A stretch of 64,000 bases of DNA from Phoebastria nigripes (GCA_035582835.1 JAYKAV010003085.1:262225-326224); one strand, 5' to 3'; counted from the stretch's first letter, positions 38,101 to 50,584 are shown. Notes: generated by a model from the sequence alone, not told the origin. Numbers and translations are program-made.

Positions 38101-40369
38101 TTTGCATAATTATTTTTTGTTGGTAAAAGACAGATTCATATGTACTGAGATTACATGACTTAACTGATTCACCAGACCTATCATCATTTCCCAGATTAAC
38201 AAATACATGTATGCCTCTGTTGTATTTTTGAGAAAGGGTGCCTTCATATGCTAAATCTATTAGCTAACACCAACCTTTGAAGACTGCATAAGAAATTAAT
38301 TTTCCCTATTCCATTTTTTTTTATGCACACTTCTTCTATATACACTTACTTTTGTAAGTTCTAAAGCCACCACCTTAATCTATTTTTAAACAATAACAAG
38401 GCAAAAAAGCATGGTTTGTTTTGAAGAAGTTAAGAGATCCAGATGATGCCTTCATAATTTGAAGACAGATTGTGCCTTCTTCTAGGTGTAAGGAAAAGAC
38501 ATGCTTGATGGAAATAAGAACCAACAAGGAAGTTCTGAAATTTCAATATGTCAAGAGACACCACTCCAAATAGAGCATAATGAACCAGGGAAAGAAGCTG
38601 AGTAGATGAAATGTTTTATCTTTTAATGGTAGGCTAGTCAACCAGATTCCCCAAAGTAAGATATAACATCTACTATAAAGTATAAATCACCAGGGAATAA
38701 GATGAAACCCAAGTATAACCACAGCCTGAAGCCTTGACCACAGAAGCTTTGCTGTGAATACTACAAAGCTAAGGGGAAAGAAAGAAAAAGAAAATTTTTT
38801 GAGACTCTGAATATTCAAAAGCTGAGAGAAAACACAAAGGATGATTCTGTTGTCTCTTCTGTGTTCTTGCCTATATTTTCTTTAATTTGTATGTAAAGAA
38901 AAAAAAATATTCTATCATTTAATTGTCGTACGTCAGAAATAAGTAACACAGTGAAAATAACTATTCTGTCTAGCGTGTTTCCAAGTCCCTTCTTCCCTCC
39001 TCTTTCTTCACCTTTAAAGCGTCTAATTACTGTCTTGTTCAATATGAGTTGCACGTTTTTGTGATTCCACTGTGTTTTCAAAAATATGTGAAATCATACA
39101 AGGGGCAAAAAATAATGTCTGTGAACATGTCATTCCAGTTAATAACCTTTCAATGGGAAGGCTAGGTGAGGGAGAAGTATTTTTTCCATTTTTCCTCCGG
39201 ATGCTTGCACTAATAATTGACAGAACCACACTGAGTTAATTTTGCTTGTAAAAGCCTGTAAACTGAGTCAGAATTCTGCTCTTTTGGCTAATCTTATTTA
39301 CTCCCCACCTCCCCCCCTGCTTAAAACACTGGTAATGCATCTGTCAGCCATAAGCAGACCTTTGTGCAGTTTATCTGTATAGTTCTTTGTTATGATTTTG
39401 GAATTTAAACAGAAGGTGAGATATCACATCACTGAGGCTATGGTAGTGAGAACAACTTAGTTTGTTTTTCCAAGAAATTCAGGACAGAAAAAATAAATTA
39501 GTGTCATAATCAATATTCCTGCTTGAAGATTGACTACACCTTTGGCATTCTGTCGTACCCTGCCCCTTTGCTTGATCTCATGGAAAACCCTCCTGCCACG
39601 GCAGGACTAAAGCAAAGAAGCACTAAAGACCACACTGTGGTGACTACCCTGTACTGCAGCAACAGGCTAACTGGGCTAACTGGAGTCGTCTCTCTCAAGC
39701 CACAGTAAAAAGAGTGGACAGAAGCAAAAGGTAAGTACCGGCGCAGAGAGGTGACTAGGTCCAAGGACCTAATGAAGTCTCAGTGCCTCAAACTAGCTGA
39801 AGTAATTTGTTCCTGGAGGAACAAATCTGCCACTGCTGCTGTGTCAGACAAAAATTCCATCAGTACCTGGAGGGGATTCCAGAAAAAGCCCTTTTTATCT
39901 CTGAGGTAGAGAATTGCCTGCCCCATAACTTTGCCACCCTATGTTACTGTCTGCTTTGTCTATGCTAATGTTGACCTTGACTCTAAGCCTACACATCTTG
40001 AGGCAGTATGGACAAGACTCAGTCCTATTCTTCTATTGCAGACTAACATGTAGCTTCCCTCAGGATTTTTGATGACTTCCCATTTGTAGGTGCAACCAGG
40101 GATTGCATTAACGGCAGCAGCAAGAAAGACACTGATGGAGGGGTGGGGAGAGTTATGAAGACATTTTTCAACTAAATATATTAATTTCAGTTTAATATTT
40201 TGGTTCATTCATAACTTATAACTTAAACTCATTTAACAATCCATAGTTCTGAGATAAAAACAGACTTCAATTACAAGCTCATTCATGAAGTGCTTAATGT
40301 TTAGCTTTAACAGTAATTAGAACAGTCATTTTAAAACTTCCTGTTTTCTATTTCATTATATATGCATTC

Positions 40370-40386
40370 TTTTTTTTTTTTTTTTT
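40370..40386. repeat. T17 homopolymer
   Basis: Uninterrupted T run following TATGCATTC. No adjoining retroposon recognised. Confidence 0.9.
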
Positions 40387-42299
40387 CCATCACTTTCTGT
40401 GGAAGAAGTTTAACTACTGTTTGTGCTAATCAAGCTGGACCAAAGACTGGGGACCAAAGGAGAAGAACCAGGTGAAAAAAACAAACCAAAAACCTTCCTT
40501 CATTTCTTATAGTAAATTTGAAGAAACACAGGAAGATAGACAATCTAATAAATAGTCCATGGAAAATAACAAAATTCTGTTACAAACCTCCATGATACCA
40601 AGATTCTGAGATCTTAATTCCTAGAAAAAAACCTGTGGACTTAGGTTTCTAGTTCATTAAACAATAGCTACAATTTCAAAAGGTAGATGTGTCTGTCAAT
40701 AAGTGTGTGTGTGTCAATGCTCTTAGAACTCTTAAATGTTTCTGGCCGGGAATTCTTTAGAAAAAGTTCAAAAATAATTTAAAAAGACTGTGCTAATTCA
40801 CTGAGTTCAGGCAGCTGTCCCTTGGAAAGAATAGCACTGAGTTTTAAAAAGCAGAAAAACAGTTAATACATTAAAAACCACTTAACTGATTATTCAGAGG
40901 TTTCAAATAGAGAATGTATATGAAGAAGCTGTGTCTGCACCTAACCTACAACTGGAATGATAAGAGAACAACCCTACAGTCATCTAGAGACTTTGGCAAT
41001 ATCCTGAAGTGTGTCTGCATAGCACCAGAAGACTTTGCTGTCAACTCTCTACCAAGTCTTTCATTGCTAAAAGAAATAGTGAAAGAGTGGTAGAACTATG
41101 CTTCATAATTAATGGAACTTATTTCCATATAAAGACATGCCTAAAATATCTTGATATTTTCCATGTGATGATCAATACTATGGTCTATAATATAGAATTT
41201 GGCACATAAGGAAAAGTTGGTATCAAATTAAGAAATGTATGTAAAGCAAAATAGGAGACAAAACATATGAAAACAGATACTTAACCCTTCCTCAGAAGAT
41301 AAACAACAAAACCCAAATAGACCATAGCAGCATTCAAGAATAAGACAGTGGAACACTTTCCAGGTGCTGCACAGTCTGAAAGCCACTATGAATACTAAAT
41401 GCTAACATCTTCTGGCAAGAATAACTTGCTAGTTTCTAGGCATACAAACATGAAATTTGGATAAATGAAAATATGTAGAACTGTGCTAAGAAAGCCAAAG
41501 TAAACACCAATTCTCCAACAACACCCCCAGAAAAAGGAGCAATAAATCTGTTTAAAACAAAGGACAAAAAAGTAAAAAGCCGCATGACAAGAGACAAGAG
41601 GGAATATGTGAGTAATAGCACCAAAGAGACAGAAACAGCTGCTGTGAGAAGTGATAGTAAAACACTTTATCAACTCAACAAGATTCTAAGTGGCAAATTT
41701 ACGTTAGCTAAAGGATGTATTAGTAAAAAACAGGGAAAGACCACAAAGATTGTTTACCATGTCATCCACCTGTGTACTTGTTTTTCTAAGCTTCCTCTTC
41801 TTTTTTACATAAAGTCCAAGTTTCTTGTCTTCACTTTCAAAGCTGTGTTGACAGCTTAACCTCCTCTTGTTTCTGACTTTTCATCTATAGAGCAAATTAC
41901 TCTCTTCTCTGATATTTCCACAGTCCGTCTCTCTTGCTTACATGAGACAACTGAAAAAAAACACCTTTATGCTCAGTCCCATCCTTTGCTCAAATATGGA
42001 GGATCTCTGTGTAAGTGCTGTGAAAAAAATATTATTCTTTTCCTTCCTTATTGCCCAGGATGGGATCAAATTGTATCAACAATGTTCTTGACAGACACTA
42101 TATTATTTTTTCTTATAGACTTTGATGATGTGATATTAACATCCGTATGTAATCAGTTCAATGTTTCATTTCACTTACTAATTTGTGGCACAGGTAGAGA
42201 ATGTACTATTCATTCTTGTTTACACTTTTATGTCCTTGAAGATTTTTATTATTAACTGTTCTTCTTGAAACAAGTGAAGATATTTTTTCAATCTTTCAG

Positions 42300-42960
42300 T
42301 AACTGCCATGTTTGCTAAGCTTCTCAATTTCTGTTGTTTGCCTCTATATTAACTCAGGTTGGTGCATATCTTTCTTGCAATGCAGTGCCCAGAAGTGGAT
42401 ATGATAACAATGTTGAACAATGTGGTTTTTACCTCTGTTTTTCTTGTTATGCAGGGTTTGACCTCTTTTCTCCTTTTTGTATATTCCAGTGTGAAGTTTA
42501 CCTGCTTCACAACAGCATGGACTTTGCTGATTCTTCTTCAGTTCATAATCTAGTTCATAATCTAACAAATGGAAGAACTTCTTCCTTCATTTTATAGTTG
42601 CCTATTCCTCCCAAACCATTGTCTCTGAATTTTATTATTTTCTTCCAACAATTTTCAAACCATTTCAGTATATATAGATTGAATTCTAATCCCACTCTTT
42701 ATTGCTCTTACATTCCCTCACAGTTTCTTATCTGTAAAGGCGATAAACCTAGCCTCTATTTCATCATCTAATTCTTCATTGAAAATAGTGAATACAACCA
42801 GACCCAGAACTGACCTTGTAGCACCCCTATACATAACTACACTGACATGAAGTAGCTTTTCACCCCTTCTGTTTCTTTCTTGTTGATTTGGTTAGAGAGC
42901 TACAATATAGGCACCATATGGCTCATCAACAATAAACTAATGTATTTAGATATTTTTTTC
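42300..42960 (-). mobile_element. Ancient, highly decayed CR1-type LINE
   Basis: Scattered but ordered landmarks match reverse-complement CR1: CAGTGCCCAGAAGTGGATA near 42385, GATTGAATTCTAATCCCACT near 42680, TTCATTGAAAATAGTGAATA near 42775 and CAACCAGACCCAGAACTGAC near 42796. The usual counterpart of the last two is a TGAAGATATTGAACAGAACCGGACCCAGAACTGACCC-like block. Nothing is left of an open frame. A 12-bp exact duplication (AGTTCATAATCT, 42540-42563) lies inside. Borders are approximate. Confidence 0.65.
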
Positions 42961-45900
42961 TGACAATAGACCTCAAAATAAGAGCTCAGGAAAACAAAGA
43001 CAAAAAGACTACCCAACAGTCTGCTTAACAAGATAGAAGGCTGATAATAAAGGAGAAATCTAACAAAATTTCACAGTTCTGAATTCAAACGTTAAATTAG
43101 GAAAAAAAAAAANCAAACCCCAAACAAACAGATAGATGAAGCAAGTGAATTCTCACACTTTGACAATGACACGTATGCCAATAGGAATGTACAGAAAGAA
43201 GTAAAATGCGAAAGTTGGAAAGTTAATATTAAACAGTTTAAGTAAAATCTATGTCAAAATAAGAACTTCAAGCCCTTCACCTTTCTTCTTCAAATATTAA
43301 TTCCACATTACTGTATAGTTCTGAAAGCTACAAGTTTACCAAAGATATGTAGACAGATGTCTAAATGGCTGTGAAAATAGATACCCCCTAGAAAAGAGGT
43401 ATTAAAATAAATGAATTAATAACAGCTGCTGAGATATGTCAAAGAGTTTTGCAATCCTTCTCTTTACTGTTATCCAGAATAAGAGATGGAAATATTTAGA
43501 CTGTTTGTTAAGAATACATTTCTGGAATCTCTTATAACAGATGTAACTTTGGGCAGCTGGAGGAAGAAGTAAAACTGCCATTTTAAAGTTGTCTTTGTTG
43601 TAATTCATTTGTGTGTGTCTTAATAGCATATAGCTATGTTATTTATACATAGATACAAACATACACAGAAGAATTTTGTTGGGAGCAGAGTAAACTTTGA
43701 AAAGGATAAAGGAAGAAGCAAGCCTGAATCGTTCCCTTCCCGGCCAAGTCTTGCCAAGGGGCTGCCTTTGTTCCACCCATGAGCTTACAGCTCAAGAGAA
43801 CACACTCTTTATCTCCTTGTGTCTCATGAGGAAAGAATATGTGAAATTCCTTGCTGTAAACACATGCCATCAGAGAAAAGTAGGACCTGAGACTAACAGT
43901 GAAAGGGATGATAAAAACTGTTTGACCTCCTCTTTCCAATAAATTTATAGCTTTTTTTAGTTTGGGTTCATCCTCGGTGTGTTCAGCTCCTTGAAATGCA
44001 CCCTTCATACTGTGTTAGGTTAAACTGAACTAACTGTGACTGCTCTTCCTGTTCTGTCTTGGCACTGTGCTGAAATGAAGTCCGTATTTTTATCGAATAT
44101 CTGCTGCTGTGGTTCACCTCTGCTTTGCCTAATAAGGTCTCTTAATCATAGTATTTTGTTTTTTCAAGGTTTCTTATCAACAACAGGTTTTTCACTCACT
44201 GGCCTCAGAATAGTTTTGTCGCACATCCCTAGCACCTGGTCAGATTACTCCAGGCGAGCTTTGCTCTTTGTAACTGTGTCTGGATTGCATTGCAACTAGC
44301 TTCACCATCCAGCTGGCGTTAAATTAGCCTTTGATGTAATAGTTGCAAATACGGCATTGCATGACTGGCAGCTCACTTCTACAGCTCAGCATTTTGAAGA
44401 GCTTCAGCTTTACTAAAAAAGTTTTCCTCTTCATAAGAGTTGTCAGCATTATTCCTGATATCCTGTTTCTTAGTTAAAAGTCTCTGGGTCCTAAGACCCT
44501 GTGTATTGATGCTTGTTTTCATGTGTCACCTTCAAAGTAGGATCTGATTATATTCTCCATATGATTTATAAAACTGCCTGTGAACTAGGTGCACTTCATT
44601 TTTCCTTTCCTGTAGTATCCCAATAGTGTATACTATGTATGGAAACTGGTAAGTGTTCTTTTTTTTTCTAAATCTGTTATGTCTTGTGGTCTGGGCTTTC
44701 TTAATTTAATCATGTGTACTTTCTGTGAACACTGCTTTGAGCATTTCTCTGCACATTTCAGCCGTATTTGCTGTTTAAAGACATTTCTGTGGAGCTCGAT
44801 CTGTCTCTCAACAATCTCTCTTAAAGACTTTAATCACATGTCCCACAAATGAGCCTGGCTCTAGTTAGCAAGTCTTTTATGATTCCAGTGCTGCATGTGG
44901 ATGCCAGAGTTCTCAGCTGTGTAATGTTAGTATTGGTTTTGGATGTAAAAACATGTTATCATATTCCAGTTTCTTTCATTTGTAGGTCATAATCCTCAGG
45001 CACCTTTATCTGCCATTCCAGTGTTTCAGGCAGTATTCTTAATTACCGTAACTCACTCAGCTACTCATTCTTTTCCCTGCCCAATGAGCTGTTTAAGGAA
45101 TTTCTTTTCATTTTCCTTTATCTTTATTTTTTAATGGTCACCTTTCCACACAGGATCAGTTTTTGCTTTGCACTGTCAGGTTTTTATTTGGAAATGTAGT
45201 AGTCATGGTTTGTGTTCGTGCGGACTGTTTTGTTTTCAGTCATGCTTTGCATGTGACTTTGGCTCTCACAGCCATAAAACAAACATCCACGTTTCCCCAG
45301 ACCTATCCTGTTTTTTCAGGTGGATTATGGTTTCTCTATGTCCATTTGCCCTGGCAGGTTGGGAACCTCCTACCCAGTTATTGAACATTCAGAAATCCTG
45401 CGCTTAGAGCTGTCTGGTAAAAGCCACAGTCTATGTACACTGTACTGCATGTCTACACAGAGTAAGTTCAATATTATTCAGGGATAAACAGAAGTACCAT
45501 GCTGTGTGTATTCTCTGGGTGCTTTCTGACACCTCCTGGAAGTAGCAGATGTGCTTCTCCTGCCCACCTCGTTTCAAGAGCTGTGAAAATTATTTCACAT
45601 ATTCTCCACAATTATTCTGTGCATATAGAGCAAATCCTATGTAAAATGGAAGTGTTGGTACTGAATAACTCTACGGTGAATGCACACTTACTTATGTCTT
45701 GTAAAAAAAAGACATTATTAAGACAAAAAAAGTCCTTTATTAAGACAAATATTTACAAAGGTATTACACTGAAACTGGATTCAAAACACTTTTTGTTTTG
45801 CAGCCTTCTCCAAAGTCCTTCCTCGCGCAAACTGCATTTTCTCAAAGGTTCAATGTATGTTCTTACTTGAAAGTCAGGAGGAGCTGCTAGTTTTACTAGA

Positions 45901-46644
45901 GCATGTTTAAACCAGTCGTATGTCAAGCGGCTGTACTGTATAAGCATTGATTTATTAAAATCCTTTTTAATCAGCAAACTGCATTTGGATATATGTGTGC
46001 TAATGGTTCAGCAAGCTTGTCAGTAATCTTAAATCTGAGCGAAATCAGAGCAAGGGAAACTAAAAAGTAAAAACTTGCAGTTAGCTGAGATATATAAAAT
46101 GAATTACTTTCAAGGAAGTGTCAATCAAGTATTTAAAACTCCCTGGCTCCTTAGGCACATCATCTCATTAAGTTTATTTGTAAAATGATGTTAGCTTTGA
46201 AGTGGCCCTTGTTATTCAAGGTGTTCTGGTGCCTCTGGCTGCTTTCTGCCAGGTCTGTCATTTCACAGCCTGCCTTGGAACTCTAATATGAGTTAATCAA
46301 TGAAACTAAAGATCTCCCAGGAACAAATGCCTAGACAGCAAGACAATCTCTTGTTTTGGCTTGCTGTTACAAACTGTCGTACCCTACAACCCAGCAAATC
46401 AGTCCCCCACTGTGTGTTGGAAGCTTTGTTAAAATAAATTTCTCTAAGATGTGAATGTTATTCCAAGCAGAACATGCAGACATACATGAAATTACTGACT
46501 TGAAGATAAGAAGCTCACTGGGAGGAAATACATGTCTCAGCCTAGCCTGATTTCAAGATAGCAGCTCAGACATGGAGGATTAGATTTGAAGAGGAATTGT
46601 GCTCCAAATCTGGGCCCTGCTTAAATGATTAGGTGGGACGTAGG
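42961..46644. other. Unique sequence, no gene supported
   Basis: Open frames of 121 codons (minus, 43643-44008) and 123 codons (plus, 45499-45870) are the largest. Both lack recognisable domains and have no convincing splice context. An A-rich tract with an N at 43113 lies near 43099-43130. Confidence 0.6.
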
Positions 46645-46650
46645 TATAAA
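46645..46650 (+). promoter_or_regulatory. TATA-like motif upstream of the 194-codon frame
   Basis: TATAAA is followed about 30 bases downstream by an initiator-like CTCAGT (46675-46680) and, 65 bases from the TATA, by the ATG at 46710. The spacing is what a TATA promoter would show, but this hexamer is frequent in AT-rich DNA. Confidence 0.2.
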
Positions 46651-46709
46651 ACAGTTTTGTTCAAGGTCGCCAGTCTCAGTAGTTTTACTTTTTTCTTAAA
46701 ACATCTGCA

Positions 46710-47294
46710 ATGAACACTCAGGTTCACTTTAATAGAAAGCGTAAGTTTTCTCCAGACAGAATAATACTGACAGACAAAAAAGAAACAAAAAAAGAAAATA
46801 AATACTTTCTTTGGAACAGATGTTGTAAATATTTGTTTGTTTTATATGAAAGAATTCACACAAATACTAACAAAATTATTAGCACTGAAGTCATCCCAGG
46901 CATTTGTTTTGACATACACTTATTTGCTTCATATGTTATAAAAGGATCTCATTACTTGATTTCAGATAAGAATTTGGACTCAGTCTATGGGTTGCTTATC
47001 TTTAAGTACAGTTGTGCCAGCAATGCGAACTCTGAGAAAAATATCAAGAAGAAAGAGAAAGATAGATTTGTTTTCTTCTTGGTAGAGTTACATTTCATTG
47101 CAATGACAGATTACAGTTATATAAAACCTTTCGTTTCTAAGAAACTTCTTGTGCTTGACAAACTATATGCATGTATGAATCATTTCACAGAACTAGAACT
47201 ATTTTCACCCAACACTGAAATGAAATCAACATGGCAGGTGCTTCAACAGTATGGCACAATAACTTTGGAAAGGAAGAAGGAAAAGGAGTGCTAA
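46710..47294 (+). CDS. Candidate single-exon ORF, 194 codons, unknown
   Basis: This is the longest ATG-to-stop frame in the window. An in-frame TAG at 46680-46682 precedes it, and the ATG is the first in the frame, with G at -3. The predicted product is 194 residues and basic, with lysine clusters near residues 22-30, 112-118 and 189-192, plus a hydrophobic stretch near residues 119-132 that is too short and interrupted for a firm membrane segment. No signal peptide or known domain is visible. A TATA-like box lies at 46645, and AATAAA follows directly after the stop (47295-47300). Amino acid content (rich in K, I, L, F, Y) is also what translated AT-rich noncoding DNA gives, so chance is the default explanation. 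No relative is recognised. Confidence 0.15.
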   Translation: MNTQVHFNRKRKFSPDRIILTDKKETKKENKYFLWNRCCKYLFVLYERIHTNTNKIISTEVIPGICFDIHLFASYVIKGSHYLISDKNLDSVYGLLIFKYSCASNANSEKNIKKKEKDRFVFFLVELHFIAMTDYSYIKPFVSKKLLVLDKLYACMNHFTELELFSPNTEMKSTWQVLQQYGTITLERKKEKEC

Positions 47295-47300
47295 AATAAA
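47295..47300 (+). terminator. AATAAA hexamer directly after the 194-codon frame
   Basis: A canonical polyadenylation hexamer begins at the base after the stop codon. The position would imply a very short 3' UTR. The hexamer is common by chance here. Confidence 0.2.
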
Positions 47301-50005
47301 GCTTTACAAAGAAAGAGTGTGATCAGCCATTCAAATTAGAAAGTAGAGATGCTTGACCTGTTTTTAGTTAAAGCTTTCCTTGTGAAGAAAGTTACATGAA
47401 AAGAAACCAAATAATTTTGCTGAAAAGCATTCAATCTATATATTTAAAATCTTCCATCTTATCAGTCAAGCTGGTTCTTTTGGCATCTAAGACTTAAAGA
47501 TGTAACACATATAAAGAGATAAAATTTATAAGCAGATAAAAACAAATGATTGTGAAGCACCCTGTCTGCTCTTTGTAATGAGTAAGTTGCCAACAGCATT
47601 TTAAGAAGAGATACATCTCAGGATTTCTGCATATAGTTCTCGTGGTCAAATACTATGGCATAAATTCTTGACAGCTTGATCGAAATAGATTGTACTTGGC
47701 ATTTTCCATATCTGAAGCAAAAGGAATACCATAAACAAGCCTTTCAGTTTATACCACTTTTCATCACAGATGAAAGGATGCAGAACATTTTCCTTTGAGC
47801 TGTCACTGGGACTCTCCTGTCCCCAGGGTCTGATTTGCTGCACATGTGGATACCAGTGGCAAGGCTCCTGCTCTCTCTGGCCCCAGGACAGGATCCCCTC
47901 AGGAGCTCAGCAGTGGTCCACTTTCATTAGCCATGTGTTTGCTACTGAGTGGATAAACATATGCTGATCAGCCAATGGAGGAAATCTCTTTTGCAAACAT
48001 TAATTCTCATGATAGACTTGAGAGTTAAGCAAGTTTTTATTATACTGATTTCACACACAGGCAACACCTGAGACATGAAGGTGAAATTAGGCTGCAAACA
48101 GAGCACTTGCCACTGAGAATGAAATCTAGGAATACTGTTGACTTACAATTCCCTGTNGTAGCTAGTAGGCAAATTTCTTTCTTAAAACTATTAACACCAA
48201 AGTAACTTGATTTAAAAGTTTTCAGGACAATTCTATACCAATGAAAGCTACTAAAATGCTGCCTTGTTAAATTCCATTGAGCCTTAACTGCAGTACACAT
48301 CTAGAATAGTTCAGTTTAAAGAATCTTTATTTCTTCTAAAGAATGAGAAGTATTACAATTGTGCACACCACAGCTCAATTAATAATAAATATCCCTTATG
48401 CTTAAAAGTCATATGAATAATTTATGTAAGTAGTTGGAAGTACAACTTCTGCAAAGTAAGGAGTGAAGTGCTGCTCAGAAAACTATGCTGAAAATGGGAT
48501 CTTGATATTATTTTTGTAGAAGAAAAATATTTGTAGTATTTCTTTTTCTCTCCTGTAGGTTCTTAGTCTTTTTTTTTTAGTGGCAGGAGGTAACAACAAC
48601 AAAAGGTACCGTTACTGGAAATTTCAGTCTTACGATTAAAAACTACCTGCCTGAAAATAGACCAGAAAGAGATTATAACATTGGTCCAGTAAACTGAAGA
48701 TGCCAATTGTTAATAATCAAGAGAGATGATGCAATAATAGTTTCTGCTTTGCAATTATATTAAGGGTATTTGTATTTCAAACCCAGATTCAGTTTTTCTT
48801 TCTGAAGCAAGAATGAGAATTGCAGCAGCAGTTTGAACTGCAAATCTAGAGAAAAACATTCACAGTTGACTACACATTCAGCCAGATGTGCTTCTTAGCA
48901 GNGTAGGAAAAAGTGAGTCCTGGATCCACACAGAACGAAGATGAGGGTCTGAGGTTATGCTGGGACCAGGGTGCCTCTGCTACTGGAGAAGCAGGGTCAA
49001 TCTCTTGTAACGTTGTAGCTGGATCTGCTAGCACTCAAGGATCAAGATAAGAGCATCCGTAATATTTCTCAGATAGTAGGGACTGATTTCTCAGTCTGAA
49101 ATCTTTGTTGACAAGAGACTAATCTAATTTGCAGCAAAATTTTTGAAAAGCTATTAGGAATGCACTTCTAACTTTGGGGAGAGAGAAGCCCTACAAAGAG
49201 CTATCTAGAAAAAGGGAAAAAGAGTCATTATTCATCAGTATTTTTTGATAAAGACTCAAGTAACCATTTTCCAAGGACGATTAAAGAATTTTTAATTCTT
49301 TCTTTCTCTTAGAAAGAGTTGGACAAAATTCTATCTTAGGGTTCTTTTTAGTCCATTCTCCTAGGGTTTAGTGGTAACTCTCTTGCTATCGTAACAGTAT
49401 TTGGAGAGAATGCTCTTCCCTGATCATTCACTCAGGTGAATCAATGCAGTCTATGACTCATGTTTTGACTTCACCTAACTGACAAAAAGTGAGCTTAAAA
49501 CTATAGGTCTTGGTACTACTCTGAGGCATAGATGAAGTGGAATGGAAACAAAAGGAAGTGGTCCTCTTCCGGATTCTGGGATTGGTCTCTACTGTAGCAC
49601 TTCATGTTTTCCACCAAGACTCTTTAGAACTTCATCCCTAAGAAAAGAATGCAGTGCAACTGAAGACAGTCCAGATGACCTATATCATACAGCAGCAGAT
49701 ACGTGCCTTTCCTGAAAAATAGAGAGTAAATGGAGGTTTGCCCATAGCTGATGTCAGAATAGCGTCTTTTGTGACATTACTCTGCAATATTTTTGGTTTA
49801 TCTAAAGAGCATGTTCTTTAAATACCAGCAAACAAAATCTCCTGGAACATGATGTGAGTCAGCCACACAGTCTTTTTCAGTAACTGAGTTCAAGTCACGC
49901 AGTTTCTGAAAAAGTCACCAAGAACCATGATTTTATAAAACCAACCATGTTCTGTGTTAGACTTTCTGCTCACATTCAAGCAGCATAAGTAGAACTCTGG
50001 GGTTT
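47301..50005. other. Unique sequence, no gene supported
   Basis: A moderately GC-rich patch at 47800-47920 has no identifiable content. The rest is AT-rich. Ns at 48157 and 48902. Confidence 0.6.
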
Positions 50006-50225
50006 TGTCCTGGTTTCAGCTGGGATAGAGTTAATTTTTTTTTTTTTCCTAGTAGTTGGTATAGTGCTGTGTTTTGGATTTAGTGTGAGAATAATGTTGA
50101 TAACACGCTGATGTTTTTAGTTGTTGCTAAGTAGCCTACTAGTCAAGGACTTTTCAGCTTCCCATGCTCTGCCAGGTGCACAAGAAGCTGGGAGGGAGCA
50201 CAGTCAGGACAGCTAGCCCAACTGG

Positions 50226-50271
50226 CCAATGGGGTATTCCATACCATGTGACGTCATGCTCAGTATATAAA
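50226..50271 (+). promoter_or_regulatory. LTR core promoter: CCAAT, CRE and TATA
   Basis: CCAAT (50226-50230), a perfect palindromic CRE TGACGTCA (50249-50256) and TATATAAA (50264-50271) occur in the order of an RNA polymerase II promoter. The CRE is the site for CREB/ATF-family factors. All three motifs are intact here, whereas the first two have decayed in copy 1. Confidence 0.7.
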
Positions 50272-50452
50272 GCTGGGGGAAGAAGAAGGAAGGGGGGGAC
50301 GTTCGGAGTGATGGCGTTTGTCTTCCCAAGTAACCGTTACGCGTGATGGAGCCCTGCTTTCCTGGAGATGGCTGAACACCTGCCTGCCGATGGGAAGTAG
50401 TGAATGAATTCCTTGTTTTGCTTTGCTTGCGTGTGCGGCTTTTGCTTTCCCT

Positions 50453-50458
50453 ATTAAA
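50453..50458 (+). terminator. LTR polyadenylation signal ATTAAA
   Basis: ATTAAA within CTATTAAACTGTCTTTATC, the equivalent of the signal in copy 1. Confidence 0.65.
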
Positions 50459-50584
50459 CTGTCTTTATCTCAACCCATGAGTTTTCTCACTTTTACCCTT
50501 CCGATTCTCTCCCCCATCCCAGCGGGGGGGAGTGAGCGAGCGGCTGCGTGGTGCTTAGTTGCTGGCTGGGGTTAAACCACGACA

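Larger units (their letters stand above)
31536..42299. other. AT-rich unique sequence, no gene supported
   Basis: About 10.8 kb with very few open frames (none over 90 codons). It has a GT tract (32471), small perfect palindromes (33344, 34344, 35143), a TA tract (36228-36246), a T17 run (40370) and a moderately GC-rich patch at 39530-39960 that contains a perfect splice donor match (AAG|GTAAGT at 39730/39731). Ns at 36388 and 37786. Such low-complexity AT-rich DNA is typical of a gene desert or long intron. Confidence 0.65.
50006..50584 (+). mobile_element. Solo LTR, avian ERVL-type, copy 2
   Basis: Begins TGTCCTGGTTTCAGCTGGGA and ends GGGGTTAAACCACGACA. Perfect 5-bp target duplications GGTTT flank it (50001-50005 and 50585-50589), diagnostic of an intact solo LTR insertion of an ERVL-type element. 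U3 (to about 50275) and the part after the ATTAAA signal match copy 1 closely, but the segment between (about 50280-50440) is unrelated to that of copy 1. Many CpGs survive in the 3' half (for example GAGCGAGCGGCTGCGTGG), which with the perfect duplication points to a younger insertion than copy 1. There is no internal retroviral sequence. Confidence 0.96.

Noticed and set aside
43643..44008. 121-codon minus-strand frame
   Set aside because: No domain, no matching splice or promoter context. Frames of this length are expected occasionally by chance.
30938..50584. The two same-strand LTRs as the ends of one 19-kb provirus
   Set aside because: Each copy has its own, different target duplication (CATTG/CACTG and GGTTT/GGTTT), their cores differ, and no retroviral internal sequence is recognisable between them.
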